40,819 nt of DNA, from NCBI GenBank assembly GCA_016098155.1, contig JAAAJB010000326.1, positions 1-40,819 on the forward strand, written 5' to 3'. The translations under genes and the position numbers were made by a program. Position 1 is the first letter of the stretch. The number at the start of each line of letters is the position of its first letter. This DNA comes from Actinomortierella ambigua (lineage: Eukaryota > Mortierellomycota > Mortierellomycetes > Mortierellales > Mortierellaceae). This document shows, piece after piece, positions 1 through 18,039 of this stretch. The notes under the pieces are model-generated. The model ran no database searches. It saw only the letters and a program-made list of their open reading frames with translations, and was not told where the DNA came from.

Positions 1-1024
1 CGCCGAGAAAGTGGACAATATGTGGATGCTTGAGTTTGCTGAGGATGCTGATCTCGTGGCGAAGCTTCTTTTGTTGTGCGTCTGTCTTTGTGACGTGCCT
101 CAACTTTACGGAGCTATTAATAAGTGAAAATATCCACAGCATCAAGGGTCATCCCAGGTACGCAGGAGCCACGAAGAGAGTGAAGGTGTAAAAAAAAAAA
201 AAGAAAGGAGGCAAACGGAAGTTTGACCGGAAAACCAAGAACTCAGGAGACAACTCCAAGTAGGGTCCAAAAAAACAACTCCACCATGAGGAGAGTCCAT
301 GGACCCTCTATACTTTTCGAGCAACTGCTCAACAAATGTTTGGTATTTGAGCCAGTCTGAGCTGGTAGTGCCTCAGAATCCTCAATTCGATTCTGAGGAA
401 GCGAACACCACAGCCAGAGTATTCTTCGGACAAGAGGATGGCACCTTTACTTTTAAATCCAACGAACGCATTTGAAAACTCAATGCTTATATTTTTTTAA
501 ATGGAAGCCCCTCGAAAGGTCCTTCATATATCTCTCATTTTCTCTCCACCTTGCTCAGTTCTCGCATCTCGATGCTTTTCTCTAACACTCCTCCTTTGCA
601 TGTATCCATCCTAGGACGGAACCAAACAGTACCCAGAGTCCATAATCTGTGGCAGTTTTCCAAACTTCCTGGCAGTATGACTTTATCACTTGCGAGGAGG
701 AACAGCGATCCAGTGTCTTCCATACCTTGGACACAGTCGATGTGTGCCTGTGTGTGTGTGTGTGGGGAGTATCTTCATAAATTTCAATTTTTTTTTAACT
801 GTGAAGACTTGCAGTTTGCAGCAAATGGACGTAAAGTGTTTTTTTTTTACTCCCTCGCTATACATAATACAACAGGGGATGGGAGGCAGGTTTACGAGAG
901 TGACACTCACTTTATTCAACAATATCTTCCTTGCCACAAGGCTGAACGGGGGTAAGACAATTTTTCTTTGCTCTTTGGATTTGTCGATGCAATGGTGTCT
1001 GAATCTTCAAACTGTTTTTTTTCT

Positions 1025-1333
1025 TCAACAGATAATCTTGTACCAGAGGCGGTGACTATATCCATAATGTGCATTAAGAAATTTGCACTCATCACTGCAT
1101 TCCATCGAGCCTGAATTAAATGAAACGGCAGTGGATCTGTCGATCATACAAGTGTTAGGTTTGTTGTCAAACACAACGCCAGAACCAGTGAAAATATATG
1201 AGCCTTCACAGCTAGCGTCATTGTAAAAGACTGGCGCGCAAATCTTGACAATCGACAGTCCTTCTGTACTGAGGACAAAGATGGCTAGCGTGGCAGCAAA
1301 AGCGGGAATTGTGAATCGAGACTTTGAGAACAT
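1025..1333 (-). CDS. Small secreted cysteine-rich protein, copy 1
   Basis: This predicted 102-residue protein opens with a clear signal peptide (residues 1 to about 26, core AFAATLAIFVL). The mature part of about 75 residues holds six cysteines (Cys-Ala-Pro near its start, Cys as the last residue), enough for three disulphides. No known domain is recognised; this is the class called small secreted proteins in fungi, which includes effectors, antimicrobials and surface proteins, and the sequence does not decide between them. The ATG was chosen because it starts the signal peptide and lies one base after a 3' splice site. An upstream in-frame extension (to 1709) reads through leader and intron and was discarded. 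A poly(A) signal (AATAAA on the minus strand) lies at 911-916. The paralog is at 2639-2947. Confidence 0.65.
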   Translation of the reverse strand: MFSKSRFTIPAFAATLAIFVLSTEGLSIVKICAPVFYNDASCEGSYIFTGSGVVFDNKPNTCMIDRSTAVSFNSGSMECSDECKFLNAHYGYSHRLWYKIIC

Positions 1334-1334
1334 G

Positions 1335-1508
1335 CTGATTAGGTTCGATGCTTGCCGGGTGTGTGGTTACGTGTGTGTCGACTAGTTGATAAAGCGTAGT
1401 GGGTGGGGGGTGAGGTGGGGTTTGAATAATGCGAGTTTTGTAAAATTTGGTTAGTGTTGACAACACAGACTCCCTCTTCAACACAAATGTAGCTGTATAC
1501 AGTCTTAC
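1335..1508 (-). other. 5' leader intron of secreted-protein gene copy 1
   Basis: On the minus strand a CCAG|GTAAGA donor at 1508 and an AATCAG acceptor ending at 1335 bracket a 174-nt intron. The acceptor sits one base before the ATG, so the whole intron lies in the leader. The paralog conserves both sites (intron 2950-3124, 175 nt), which supports real splicing. Confidence 0.6.
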
Positions 1509-1650
1509 CTGGTGACTTGGAGTTGTGCGGCAGTGAATATGATAGGAGTTTTTGTTGTGGGGACTGAGAGTCTTGCTGGAGATCTGGCGTTCTGGAGAAG
1601 AGTGTGTGATCAGGTGTTGTTCGAGCAGGCCGATGAATGGATGCTTTCCT

Positions 1651-1658
1651 TTATATAA
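1651..1658 (-). promoter_or_regulatory. TATA box of secreted-protein gene copy 1
   Basis: TATATAAA on the minus strand, about 140 bases upstream of the leader-intron donor. The box and its surroundings are conserved in copy 2 (3266-3273). Confidence 0.6.
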
Positions 1659-1859
1659 CAATCGGGGCGGTGCTCCTGTTTGGGTCCAAGAGTATGTGAA
1701 AAAATTCACAGCAGCAAAAAAATATATTAAGGGTCATCCCAGGTACGCAGGAGTGAGGAACACCACGGAGAGAGTGAAGGTGTGAAAAAAAAAGAAAGGA
1801 GGCAAACGGAAGATTGACCGGAAAAGCAAGAACTCAGGAGACAACTCTAAGTAGGGTCC

Positions 1860-1883
1860 AAAAAAAAAAAAAAAAAAAAAAAA
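1860..1883. repeat. Poly-A homopolymer (24 nt)
   Basis: An uninterrupted A run in copy B. The equivalent site in copy A (about 270) has only 7 A, so the run expanded after the duplication, or the length is a sequencing artefact. Confidence 0.8.
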
Positions 1884-2638
1884 CTCCACCATGAGGAGGT
1901 CCATGGGCCCTCTCTACTTTTCGAGCAACTGCTCAACAAACGTTTGGTATTTGAGCCAGTCTGAGCTGGTAGTGCCCTAGAGTCATCGAATCGATTCTGA
2001 GGAAGCGAAAACCACAGTAGTAAGAGTATTCTTCGAACAAGAGGATGGCACCTTTCCTTCTAAATCCAACAAACGCATTTGAAAAACTCAATGCTTCTAT
2101 TTTTTTAAATGGACACCCCTCGAATAGTCCTTCATGCTCTCTCATTCTCTCTCCCCTTTCCCCAGTTCCCGCATCTCGATGCTTTTCTCTAACCCTCCCC
2201 CTTTGCATGTATCCATCCCAGGACGGAACCAAACAGTACTCAGAGTCCATGGTCTGCGGCAGTTTTCCAAACATCTTGGCAGTATGACTTTATCACTTGC
2301 GAGGGGAGATATCCTTGCGAGGGAGGAATAGCGATCCAGTGTCTTCCATTCCTTGGAAACAGTCGATGTGTGCATGTGTGGGTGGAGTATCTTCACACAT
2401 TTCATTTTTTTGGCTGCGCTGCGAAGACTTGCAGTTTGCAGCAAATGGACATTAGGTGTTTTTGGACTCCCTCGCTATACATAATACAGCAGGGGATGAG
2501 AGGCAGGTTTACGAGAGTGCCACTCACTTTATTCAAAAATATCCTCCTTGCCACAAGGCTGAACGGGGTAAGGGAATTCTTTCTTTGCTCTTTGGATTTG
2601 TCGATGCAATAGTGTACGGATTTTCAAATATTTTTTTC

Positions 2639-2947
2639 TCAACAGATAACCTTGTATCTGAGGCGGTTACCAATTCCGTAAGCAGAATCAAGAAATTTGC
2701 ATTTCTCACTGCATTCCACCAAGGGTGAATCAAATTTAGGGACAATGGATATGTCAACCACACAGGTGGTAAGGTTGCTGTCAAACACTACGCCAGCACC
2801 CTTGAAAATAAATGAGTCTTGACAGTAAGCGTCACGGTAAAAGAGTGGCGCGCAAGTCTTGACAACCGACAATCCTTCTGTGCCGAGGACGAAGATGGCC
2901 AGCGTGGCAGCAAAAGCGGGAATTGTGAATGGAGACTTTGACAACAT
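2639..2947 (-). CDS. Small secreted cysteine-rich protein, copy 2
   Basis: Paralog of the gene at 1025-1333, also 102 residues, with a signal peptide (24 of the first 27 residues identical to copy 1) and the same six-cysteine framework ending in Cys. The mature regions share only about 40 of 75 residues by eye, and most differences lie between the cysteines. The longer in-frame reading to 3229 would translate the leader and intron, so the ATG at 2947, at the start of the signal peptide and just after an AACAG acceptor, is preferred. The minus-strand poly(A) signal is at 2528-2533. Function unknown; secretion is the only confident prediction. Confidence 0.65.
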   Translation of the reverse strand: MLSKSPFTIPAFAATLAIFVLGTEGLSVVKTCAPLFYRDAYCQDSFIFKGAGVVFDSNLTTCVVDISIVPKFDSPLVECSEKCKFLDSAYGIGNRLRYKVIC

Positions 2948-2949
2948 GG

Positions 2950-3124
2950 CTGTTAGGTTCGATGCTTGCAGGGTGCGTGTGTGAACGTGTGTGCCGACTC
3001 GTTGATAAAGCGTAGTGGGCAGGGGGAGGGGTCGGGTTTGAATAGCGCGAGTTTTGTAAAATTTAGTTAGTGTTGACAACACAGACTCCCTCTTCAACAC
3101 AAATGTAGCTGTATACAGTCTTAC
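2950..3124 (-). other. 5' leader intron of secreted-protein gene copy 2
   Basis: Donor CCAG|GTAAGA at 3124 and acceptor AACAG ending at 2950, at the same place as in copy 1. The intron is 175 nt and lies in the leader two bases before the ATG. Confidence 0.6.
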
Positions 3125-3265
3125 CTGGAGACTTGGAGTTGGGCAGCAGTGAGTATGATAGGAGGTTTTGTTGTGGAGACTGAGAGTCTTGCTGGAGGTC
3201 TGGCGTTCTGGAGAAGAGAGTATGATCATGTTTTGTTAGAGCAGGTCGATGAATGAGTGCTTTCC

Positions 3266-3273
3266 TTTATATA
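3266..3273 (-). promoter_or_regulatory. TATA box of secreted-protein gene copy 2
   Basis: TATATAAA on the minus strand at the position equivalent to copy 1, within a well-conserved block. Confidence 0.6.
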
Positions 3274-3580
3274 ACAATCGAGGCAGTGCACCCGTGGGTC
3301 CAGGAGTATGTGAAAAATCGACAGCAGCAAAAATATCAAGGTCCATCCCTGAGAAATGCGACGGAGAATGTTTAGGTACTAAAGAAAGGAGGCGAACAGG
3401 AGTCGCAAGGAAAAAAAATCGACAAGCACACATAACAAGGGGGGATAGGATTCCCTACTAACCGAGCCATATCCAGAAGGGAGAGGCGACTCTAAGTGAG
3501 TGTCCTAAAAAAACTCCATCAAGAGGAGAGTCCATGGCATCCTAACCTTTCGAGTAACTACTCAGCAAATGTTTGGCATT

Positions 3581-4233
3581 TGGCTCCGAGACATTCGATC
3601 ATTGGAGTGTGCCCTGGTGGTGACAATGGATCAGGGCGTAATACGTAGTAGACGCTTTATGTTGCTACGATGCTTCGGAAGTTCGATATTGATTCAAAAG
3701 AAGAACATTGTTCTCGCTTTCGTGCTCGCTTACAGTGGCGTAAATAGGACCCGGTTGCTCAGTACGCCCATGCTCAACCACGTTCAAGTGTACGATCCAG
3801 AAATTGCTTTAGGCGAACCCTTAGTCGAAATAGGATTTCGTAAAATAACAGTTTTCCACTCCACTTTATGTACACCACCATTGCAAATGTACCACCCTCT
3901 CTCTCCTTGCAACCGTGGATAACGTGGTGGTGCATGTTGGCTGAAGCTTGGAGAGCACCGATGTTCTCTGTCCACTGAAAAACCATGCTTGGTGTTATCC
4001 AGTTCAGAAGATATCCTGGTCTTTCCGTCCAGGACAGTATGCAATCGGAAACAACATGTCTTATCCCGCAAAAAATAATATTGCTTGGCACAGCGACTTT
4101 ATTTTCAGGGTCAATGATCGTGGTGAAGATGACATGGAACCCAGTCGTTGCCAACTATATGGGAGTAAGTACACCGAGATGATGAACTGAAAAATGTAAG
4201 TACCAGAGGGTTATTGAGAGATATGCTCATAAC
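3581..4233. other. Intergenic, no supported gene
   Basis: Between the partial third repeat copy and the kinase stop codon. Short ORFs occur on both strands but none has a recognisable domain, signal peptide or splice structure. A minus-strand AATAAA at 4098-4103 is a likely poly(A) signal for the kinase gene at 4234. Confidence 0.5.
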
Positions 4234-7140
4234 TCAAGTATCGGCGCCAGTGAGTGCAAGGAGTCGACCAGGTACTTTAGCGGCAATCTTCAGGAGCTCA
4301 TCCAAGACTTCATACATCATTGGACGGCTGCGATAGTCAATCTCGAGACACCGGCGCATGAGATCCGAGTAACCTTGCGAAATGTGGCCGTATTCTTCGG
4401 TGACCCAGCCCTGCACGTCGTAGTGCGTGACGTTGCTGCCCCTCATCTGCGGAGGTTTTCCCATCGAGATCTCATACATCAGCACACCAAAGGAAAACAC
4501 ATCCGTCTTGAAGCTAGTGCCATGCCACGAGACGCGCTCTGGAGCATGCCATACAGTCCGCATCAATACTGAGCCCAGTGAATAGTCGTATCGAATGTCG
4601 CGGCAGACCTCGAAACCTGTCAGCTTGGGTATGAGCACTGTCGAGTCTTCATTTCCATGCTTTGTTATGACAACATTGGAGGCTCGGACATCGCGATGAA
4701 CGATCCTGAACGAGTGGACAAGGGTCAGTGCTCCCGCAATCTTGTATGCCACATCAACCTTCTGTGAGTGTTCCAAAGGGTGGCCTGCAAGTGTCTGTTG
4801 CGTAATTGGCTCCAAAAGGATCAGGTTAGGCTGCACCACAAATCTCGGTCGCTCAACATTCTCACACGAGCGTAGCAGATGTGTGAGGAAGATGGTGCGT
4901 TGGATGATGTTCTCGGTCGAACCACTATCGACCTCCTTGACATACTTGACGTGGATACTCTCGCCGCGATGGGAGCCTTGAGCGATCTCTCCTTCGTAAG
5001 TCCTGCTGAAACCATCCTCGGAGATCGGGTTAGACTTGTCGTACTCGATGAATTCTTTGGGAAGCACAAATCTCCGGAGGTCCTCAGGTTTGATCTTGTA
5101 GTCGCCAAACAGCCTCTCGGCGCTAAGCCGGTGCCTTATCAGCTTTTTCTGCGCCGTTACCAGCTCAGCTCTCTCCTCCTGTTCGATCCTCTCTGGACTA
5201 GCTGTCGCAGCGCTGCTAGTGTTGTTGCCACGGATGCTACTGCTTGAGGCTGGCGCGGCAGTGGTCGATTGCAGCTTGTTCAGCATCTCCCGGATACTGG
5301 TGAACTCTATAGTGAAGTTGTTGATATCGGCCAGGAGAGCCACACCGGACGTTGATAATTGAACGGAGATGTGGTAGAGCCTCTGGAGAATTTTGATCGG
5401 GGCCTCATGGCTCGAGCCATAGCTAGTCGTGGCGTCCCTAGAACCATTGAATAGATGGACAACCGTTCTACGATAGAACTTCAGGTGGGGCAGGATGGGT
5501 TGAATCGCTCGGATGATGATGCCAGCGGGGCCGCCAATAGATTCAGTCTCCTTTGAGTCATCGGAATCGACTCTAGGGATCATGGCAGTCGAAGTGACGG
5601 AGGGGGACATTGATGGACGTGGAACGGCACCGGCAATCTTCAACTGGTCGAGTAATGCGCTTCGAAGTTGCCCAACGTCTTCACTCGTTGGAGACTGAGA
5701 AATGGTATTCTCTGGCACTGGAGACTCATCGCGGCTCGCCTGAGCCTCCCAGTGTTCCGGCACGATGTTGTGTGGTTGGTCCCGAGAATCAATGGGCCGT
5801 GCATAAATCTCGTTGATTCGAGATATTACAACATCCCCAAGCGTCGCCTCTCCTGTTGCAGATCGAGTAGCGCTGGGCCCGACCCCAGTCTCGAAGCGGT
5901 CAGAAAGACTAGCGGCTGTCAGTGGGGTGGTTGCAGTGGTGGCGGAGGAGGGTGGCCTGGTTGCTTCAGATGAGTTCTTGGATGATGGAGCTGACCACGC
6001 GGCGCCGCTGCCGCTGCCGCTGCTGCCTAAGTCAAGATATTCGGCGCCAGGCTGGTCGTTCACTTCTGCGAACTCAACTGGGTGAACAATTTCCGACGCT
6101 TCCGGCCGCTCCATGGGGTCTTGCGCCCAGCACCGCTCGATGAGTTGTCGGTATTCGTCTGGGGTATCGGGTGGGATAATCTCCCGGCCTCCCTTTGTGA
6201 CACAGGATATGACAATGTTAACGTCGTTCTGATCCTTGAATGGTGGCGTCTTGTTGGCGGCAATCTCCCACATGATGCAGCCCAGAGCATATACGTCCGA
6301 CTTTCTGGTGTACTTTGGGTGAAGGGTAAAGAGTTCTGGTGCCGTCCATCGAACGGTCCCTTTGACCTGACTCGGCCCCGAAGATTGGCTGGCCGACGCG
6401 TCCTGGACAGCGGACAATCCGAAATCGCATATCTTGACCACCATGGAGGTGTCCAGCAGCACATTGCCACTCTTGAGGTCGCAATGAATAAATTTCATGT
6501 TGTGGATGTAGACGAGGCCCTTGGCGATCTCTTGTGCGATGCGCTGCTTCGTCGGCCAATCTGACAAGCCGTTGCCCCGGATCATCTCATAAAGGCTCCC
6601 ATTTTCGGCATATTCCATGAGGATGTAGAGGTGACCGTCATCCTCGATGGTGCCATAAAATTGTATGACATGGGAGTGCTTCAACTTCTTGAGGATGTCG
6701 ATTTCCTGTTGGAGCTTCTTTTGGTCGCGGTCTGAGCTGGCAAGAAACACTCGCTTCGCAGCGCATCGACTCATGTGCCAGTAAGCAAAGTATACTCCCC
6801 CGTAGTTGCCTCGGCCGAGAACACGCTGTGTCAGCTGGAAACCCATAGCCCTATTGTAATCGCAGAATAGAGCTTTAGGTTAATTTTTTTTTCGTGTCCT
6901 TCGGTGCCAATGCAGTGGGGCTGTTAGTCTTGTGAGATCAACCTACCTGAGAGAGACGAGTCTGTCAGTTGTGGCAATGAGCCATGCGAAGATGGTGAAG
7001 AGATGATGCAAATTGGTCGTGACGTGGAATGTAAGGTTACGCTCTTGTACCACAGCCAGCAAGGGGTGCCTGCCCATGTAGCGATCGAATATCGTGTCAC
7101 AAGGTAGACACACTCCTCTTCGTCTTCTTCCCACCTTCAT
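4234..7140 (-). CDS. Tandem-domain protein kinase: TKL-like domain plus C-terminal probable pseudokinase
   Basis: Proposed exons are 7140-6947 and 6850-4234 (936 residues); the main exon alone encodes 870 residues from the ATG at 6846. Numbering from that ATG: the first kinase domain covers about 3-255, with Gly loop GRGNYGGVY, Lys31 in the AAK motif, catalytic loop HCDLKSGN (121-128, Cys replacing the usual Arg of HRD), DFG 141-143 and a GTVRWTAPE activation segment. It resembles TKL/MLK kinases. A Ser/Thr/Pro-rich linker and a helical stretch follow. A second kinase fold occupies about the last 270 residues: it keeps HRDVRASN but has TGF in place of DFG and a degraded Gly loop, so it is probably catalytically dead. 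The upstream exon is supported only by a CAG|GTAGGT donor, an AATAG acceptor and exact phase agreement. Substrates are unknown. Confidence 0.88.
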
Positions 7141-7352
7141 GTCGGCAAGTTTGATTTTTAGAGGGATGCACCCTTTGTGTCCTCGAAATTGCTCAAGTTC
7201 TTTTTAGTCAGAGCAATGCCGTCAGACCTTGGTGAAAATGAGAAGTGTTGCATGCTGCAAGCTTTTTGATAATTGCTTTATTCAGGGTTTTCCACAAGGA
7301 TTCCCATCTGCTAATACATGAAAAAAAGAAAAAAAATAAAATAGTGGATATG

Positions 7353-15493
<8,141 letters not shown>

Positions 15494-16890
15494 GCGGTAA
15501 AATTACAAGATTGATGGCCGAGGAAGTTGATGCAAAAGATGAATGGACGAGCCAGGAGTAGGACAAACAAAGGGTGGAAATGACACGACAAGCAAACGTG
15601 AGGAGAGAGAGAGAAAGAGGGAGGGAGGGAGAGAGGGAGGGAGAGAGAAGGGAGGGGTTGGAGACTAGGGTATTGCGAGAGGGTATGTACAAGCGAGATG
15701 CTAAGCGTGCGCGTGTCTATCGCCAACGCATTGGGAAGATTGGATTGAGGATGGAGGATGGATTTGGGAAAAAAGTGATTGGAATGAATGATAAAAAAAA
15801 AAAAAAAAAAAAAGGGCAGGGCCCAGCCAGGGCGGCCGGGGACAAACAGAGTTTTTATGGCCAGTGAGGTGGGTGCAAAGGCTACTCTCCCAGCGAAGCA
15901 AGAGCCTTTGTTGCCCTCGAGAAAGAGAGAGAGGGTGAGAGTGAGAGTGAGAGGCTGAGAGAGAGGAGAGAATGAATGAAGAATGAACAAGGCAAAAGAG
16001 AGAATGGTAAGGGGATGGATGGATGGATGGATGGATGGTTCAATGCACACAGAAACACACACACACACACACACCCCCATGAGAAGAAGAAAGGTGGTGG
16101 TGGTGGTGGTGCTTTCTTTCTTTCTTGCTGCTGGTGGGGTGGTGGGAGAGGGCAAGCTTGTTTGTTCCTGAACGGGAAGCTCAGTTCGGGATGGTGGGAC
16201 AGTACGTTTCCCTTTTCTTCCCTTTGTACCACTTTCCCCCTCTTTCTCCTGTCTCTCCCATCCACCCCATTGTCCCTGGAGCACCTTTTTATCCATGGTG
16301 GTGGGAGAGAGAAGAGAGCATATGGAGGGAGGCAGACAGACATGTACTCTCTCTCTCTCTCTTTCTCTCTGTCTCTCTCTATCTCTCTCTCTCTCCACAA
16401 GAGGGTCCAGGGCAAGGAGAGCGCAAGCGTGGGGGAGAGTGAGGGGGGGATGGGAGGAGAGCTGCTCGATCCCTCTTGTGGCTCTCCCCACCCCCACTTG
16501 GCTTGCTCCACATGACTCCAATGCATCCTCACATTGAGCAAGTACAGTACACTTTCCCTTTCTTTCCCTTCCCTTGCCTTCCCATCTCATCCCCCTTTTT
16601 CCGCCCAAGCCCGTCGATTTCCTGCAACCCTTTTGTGGCATCCCACACACACAAACATACATACATTTTCAGCTGCATGTTTGTGGAGCCCTTTTTTCTT
16701 TGGTTGTAGAAGTGGTGGTTTTGGTGTGTGTCAATGCTTTGGTTGCAATTTTAGAAGACTGTATATTGTACAAGATTGAAGGGATACGATGCGATCTTTT
16801 TTTTTTTTTGTTTAAGCTAAAAATGAAGGATCAAAATCACAGATAAAAAAAAAATAACGGTCAGTCATTTCATTTGTGATCAACCTTACA
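15494..16890. repeat. Microsatellite-rich upstream region of the polo kinase
   Basis: About 1.4 kb without a supportable gene. It contains a GA-rich block (about 15600-15655), A21 at 15793-15813, (GGAT)n near 16012-16037, (AC)n near 16055-16074, (GGT)n near 16093-16110, a CT-rich block near 16347-16398 and a T run near 16797. Long ORFs across it on both strands are low-complexity products of these repeats. The polo kinase promoter should lie here, but no convincing TATA box was found. Confidence 0.7.
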
Positions 16891-16897
16891 CCAGTTG

Positions 16898-17010
16898 TGA
16901 TCCGTTATTCCAGGGCCACTGATCCGTTATTCCAGGACCAATGATCCGTTGTTGCATGACCAATTGATCCGTTGCTCCATAGTGTCATGATCCAATGTTC
17001 CATGGCTTAC
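16898..17010. repeat. Minisatellite, five copies of 22-23 bp
   Basis: TGATCC recurs at 16898, 16920, 16942, 16965 and 16988, each followed by a version of the unit (gttattccaggaccaa in the clearest copies). The last unit overlaps the final codons and stop of ALB1 on the minus strand. Confidence 0.85.
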
Positions 17011-17466
17011 CGGAAGGTGCTCCGAGGGTGGTGCCAGGTCCTCCAGGAACGGCCAGGGGTAGAGAGGCCTCCTCCTTGACCTCGGTATCCTCTAGTTGAT
17101 TGGGTTAGATTGGAAAGGCAAAAAAAGTCATTAGGTCAGTGAGTTGGTCAGTCAGTCAGTCACAACAAGATGAAGTAAAAGAGGATGCAGGGCATTATTA
17201 GAAGAGAGCAAAGATGATTTACCCTTCATGGCTGCATCGCGGACGCCACCGGCCTTGATCAGAGCAGTCTCCAGGGCATGCTTGGTCGACTTGCCACGCT
17301 GCTGCTCCTTCTTCTTCGAGATGACTCGGATATGCTTGACAGTGAGGGCAGAGGCAGCAGCCTTGGAGACAGCGGTGGTCTTGTTGGACTTGAGAGCCTG
17401 TTTCCGGACTCGCTTCAGCTTGTTGAGGTTGTTCTTGGGCCGGGAGATGTTGTTGCGAGTAACCAT
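16985..17466 (-). CDS. ALB1: Ribosome biogenesis protein Alb1
   Basis: Exons 17466-17223 and 17091-16985 give 351 nt, or 116 residues; intron 17222-17092 has donor G|GTAAAT and acceptor CTAG. The N-terminus has NNISRPKNNLNKLK and the rest of exon 1 is very basic. The C-terminus has GPGTTLGAP, matching the conserved GTTLGGP end of yeast Alb1. Known role: Alb1 shuttles with Arx1 on pre-60S ribosomal particles during nuclear export and is recycled from the cytoplasm. The start at 17466 was chosen because it aligns with the family start; an in-frame ATG seven codons upstream exists. The last residues (GKPWNIGS) are encoded in minisatellite sequence. A further splice at the GTAAGC within GGTAAGCC cannot be excluded. 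Confidence 0.85.
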
Positions 17467-18039
17467 TGTGTGAGTTGTCTGCTGCAATGGAGGTGTGTGA
17501 TTGACAAAAAAAAAAAAAAAAGTAAGTCAAAACAATAAATTGCCAACAACAAAAAGTGGCGTCTCAGAGGGCTTCATTCGATCATGTGACCGAGGAGGGC
17601 TCAGCCCCGCCAGGCAGCCCTACCAAGTGTTCCAAGTGGAGGAGGCAGGCTGTGCCTCTATGAAAGGAATGCAGTCACGCTGACTTGGGCGGGGGCGAAC
17701 AGAGCGTGCGTGGCACTGACTCGGGACGAAGAGAGCAAGCATGCGTGGCATCAGGCTGACGCGTCTTCGCCCCCCTCCCTTAGTGCCATTGTTGAGGCAT
17801 TGTGAACGTGGTCCTGTTGGACATGGTCTGTTTCAGAAGAATTGCGTTGGCTCATTGCGTCCTCGTCTGTTTCCCTCCTTTGCTTCACCCCACTCCCCTC
17901 CCCCTATCAACCCTACCCTGAAAATTTTTGACACTCGTTTCTCCTTTCTTCTTCGCCGTTGTGACCCTTTATTTCGTTCTTTTCCACTGTTTGACTTTCT
18001 TCTCCACTCCACTCCACAACACAACACAGAAGCAACCCA
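17467..18039. promoter_or_regulatory. Divergent intergenic region between ALB1 and BLM10
   Basis: 573 bp separate the two divergent start codons, so the promoters are close or shared. A direct repeat of about 34 bp occurs at 17681-17715 and 17717-17750, both copies ending in GTGGCA with a conserved GCGTGG/GCATGCGTGG core. An E-box-like ATCATGTGACC lies near 17581. The stretch next to BLM10 is pyrimidine-rich with an ACAACACAACAC leader. No clear TATA box was seen for either gene. Confidence 0.5.

Larger units (their letters stand above)
121..3580. repeat. Tandem duplication of about 1.6 kb with a partial third copy
   Basis: Three blocks share long stretches of near-identical sequence. Copy A runs from about 121 to 1690, copy B from about 1690 to 3300, and a partial copy C from about 3300 to 3580. 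Equivalent landmarks (the stretch agagtgaagg, the coding ORFs, the TATA boxes) recur about 1594-1614 bases apart. Copies A and B each hold one small secreted-protein gene. Copy C holds only the distal upstream flank. At the left edge the homology stops near position 120, before any promoter like those at 1651 and 3266, so copy A's left neighbour is missing or diverged. This is head-to-tail gene duplication by unequal exchange; no transposon signature was seen. Confidence 0.85.

Noticed and set aside
3774..4190. Overlapping ORFs of 80-126 residues on both strands between the repeat array and the kinase
   Set aside because: No signal peptide, domain, splice support or paralog; the region probably holds the 3' UTR of the kinase.
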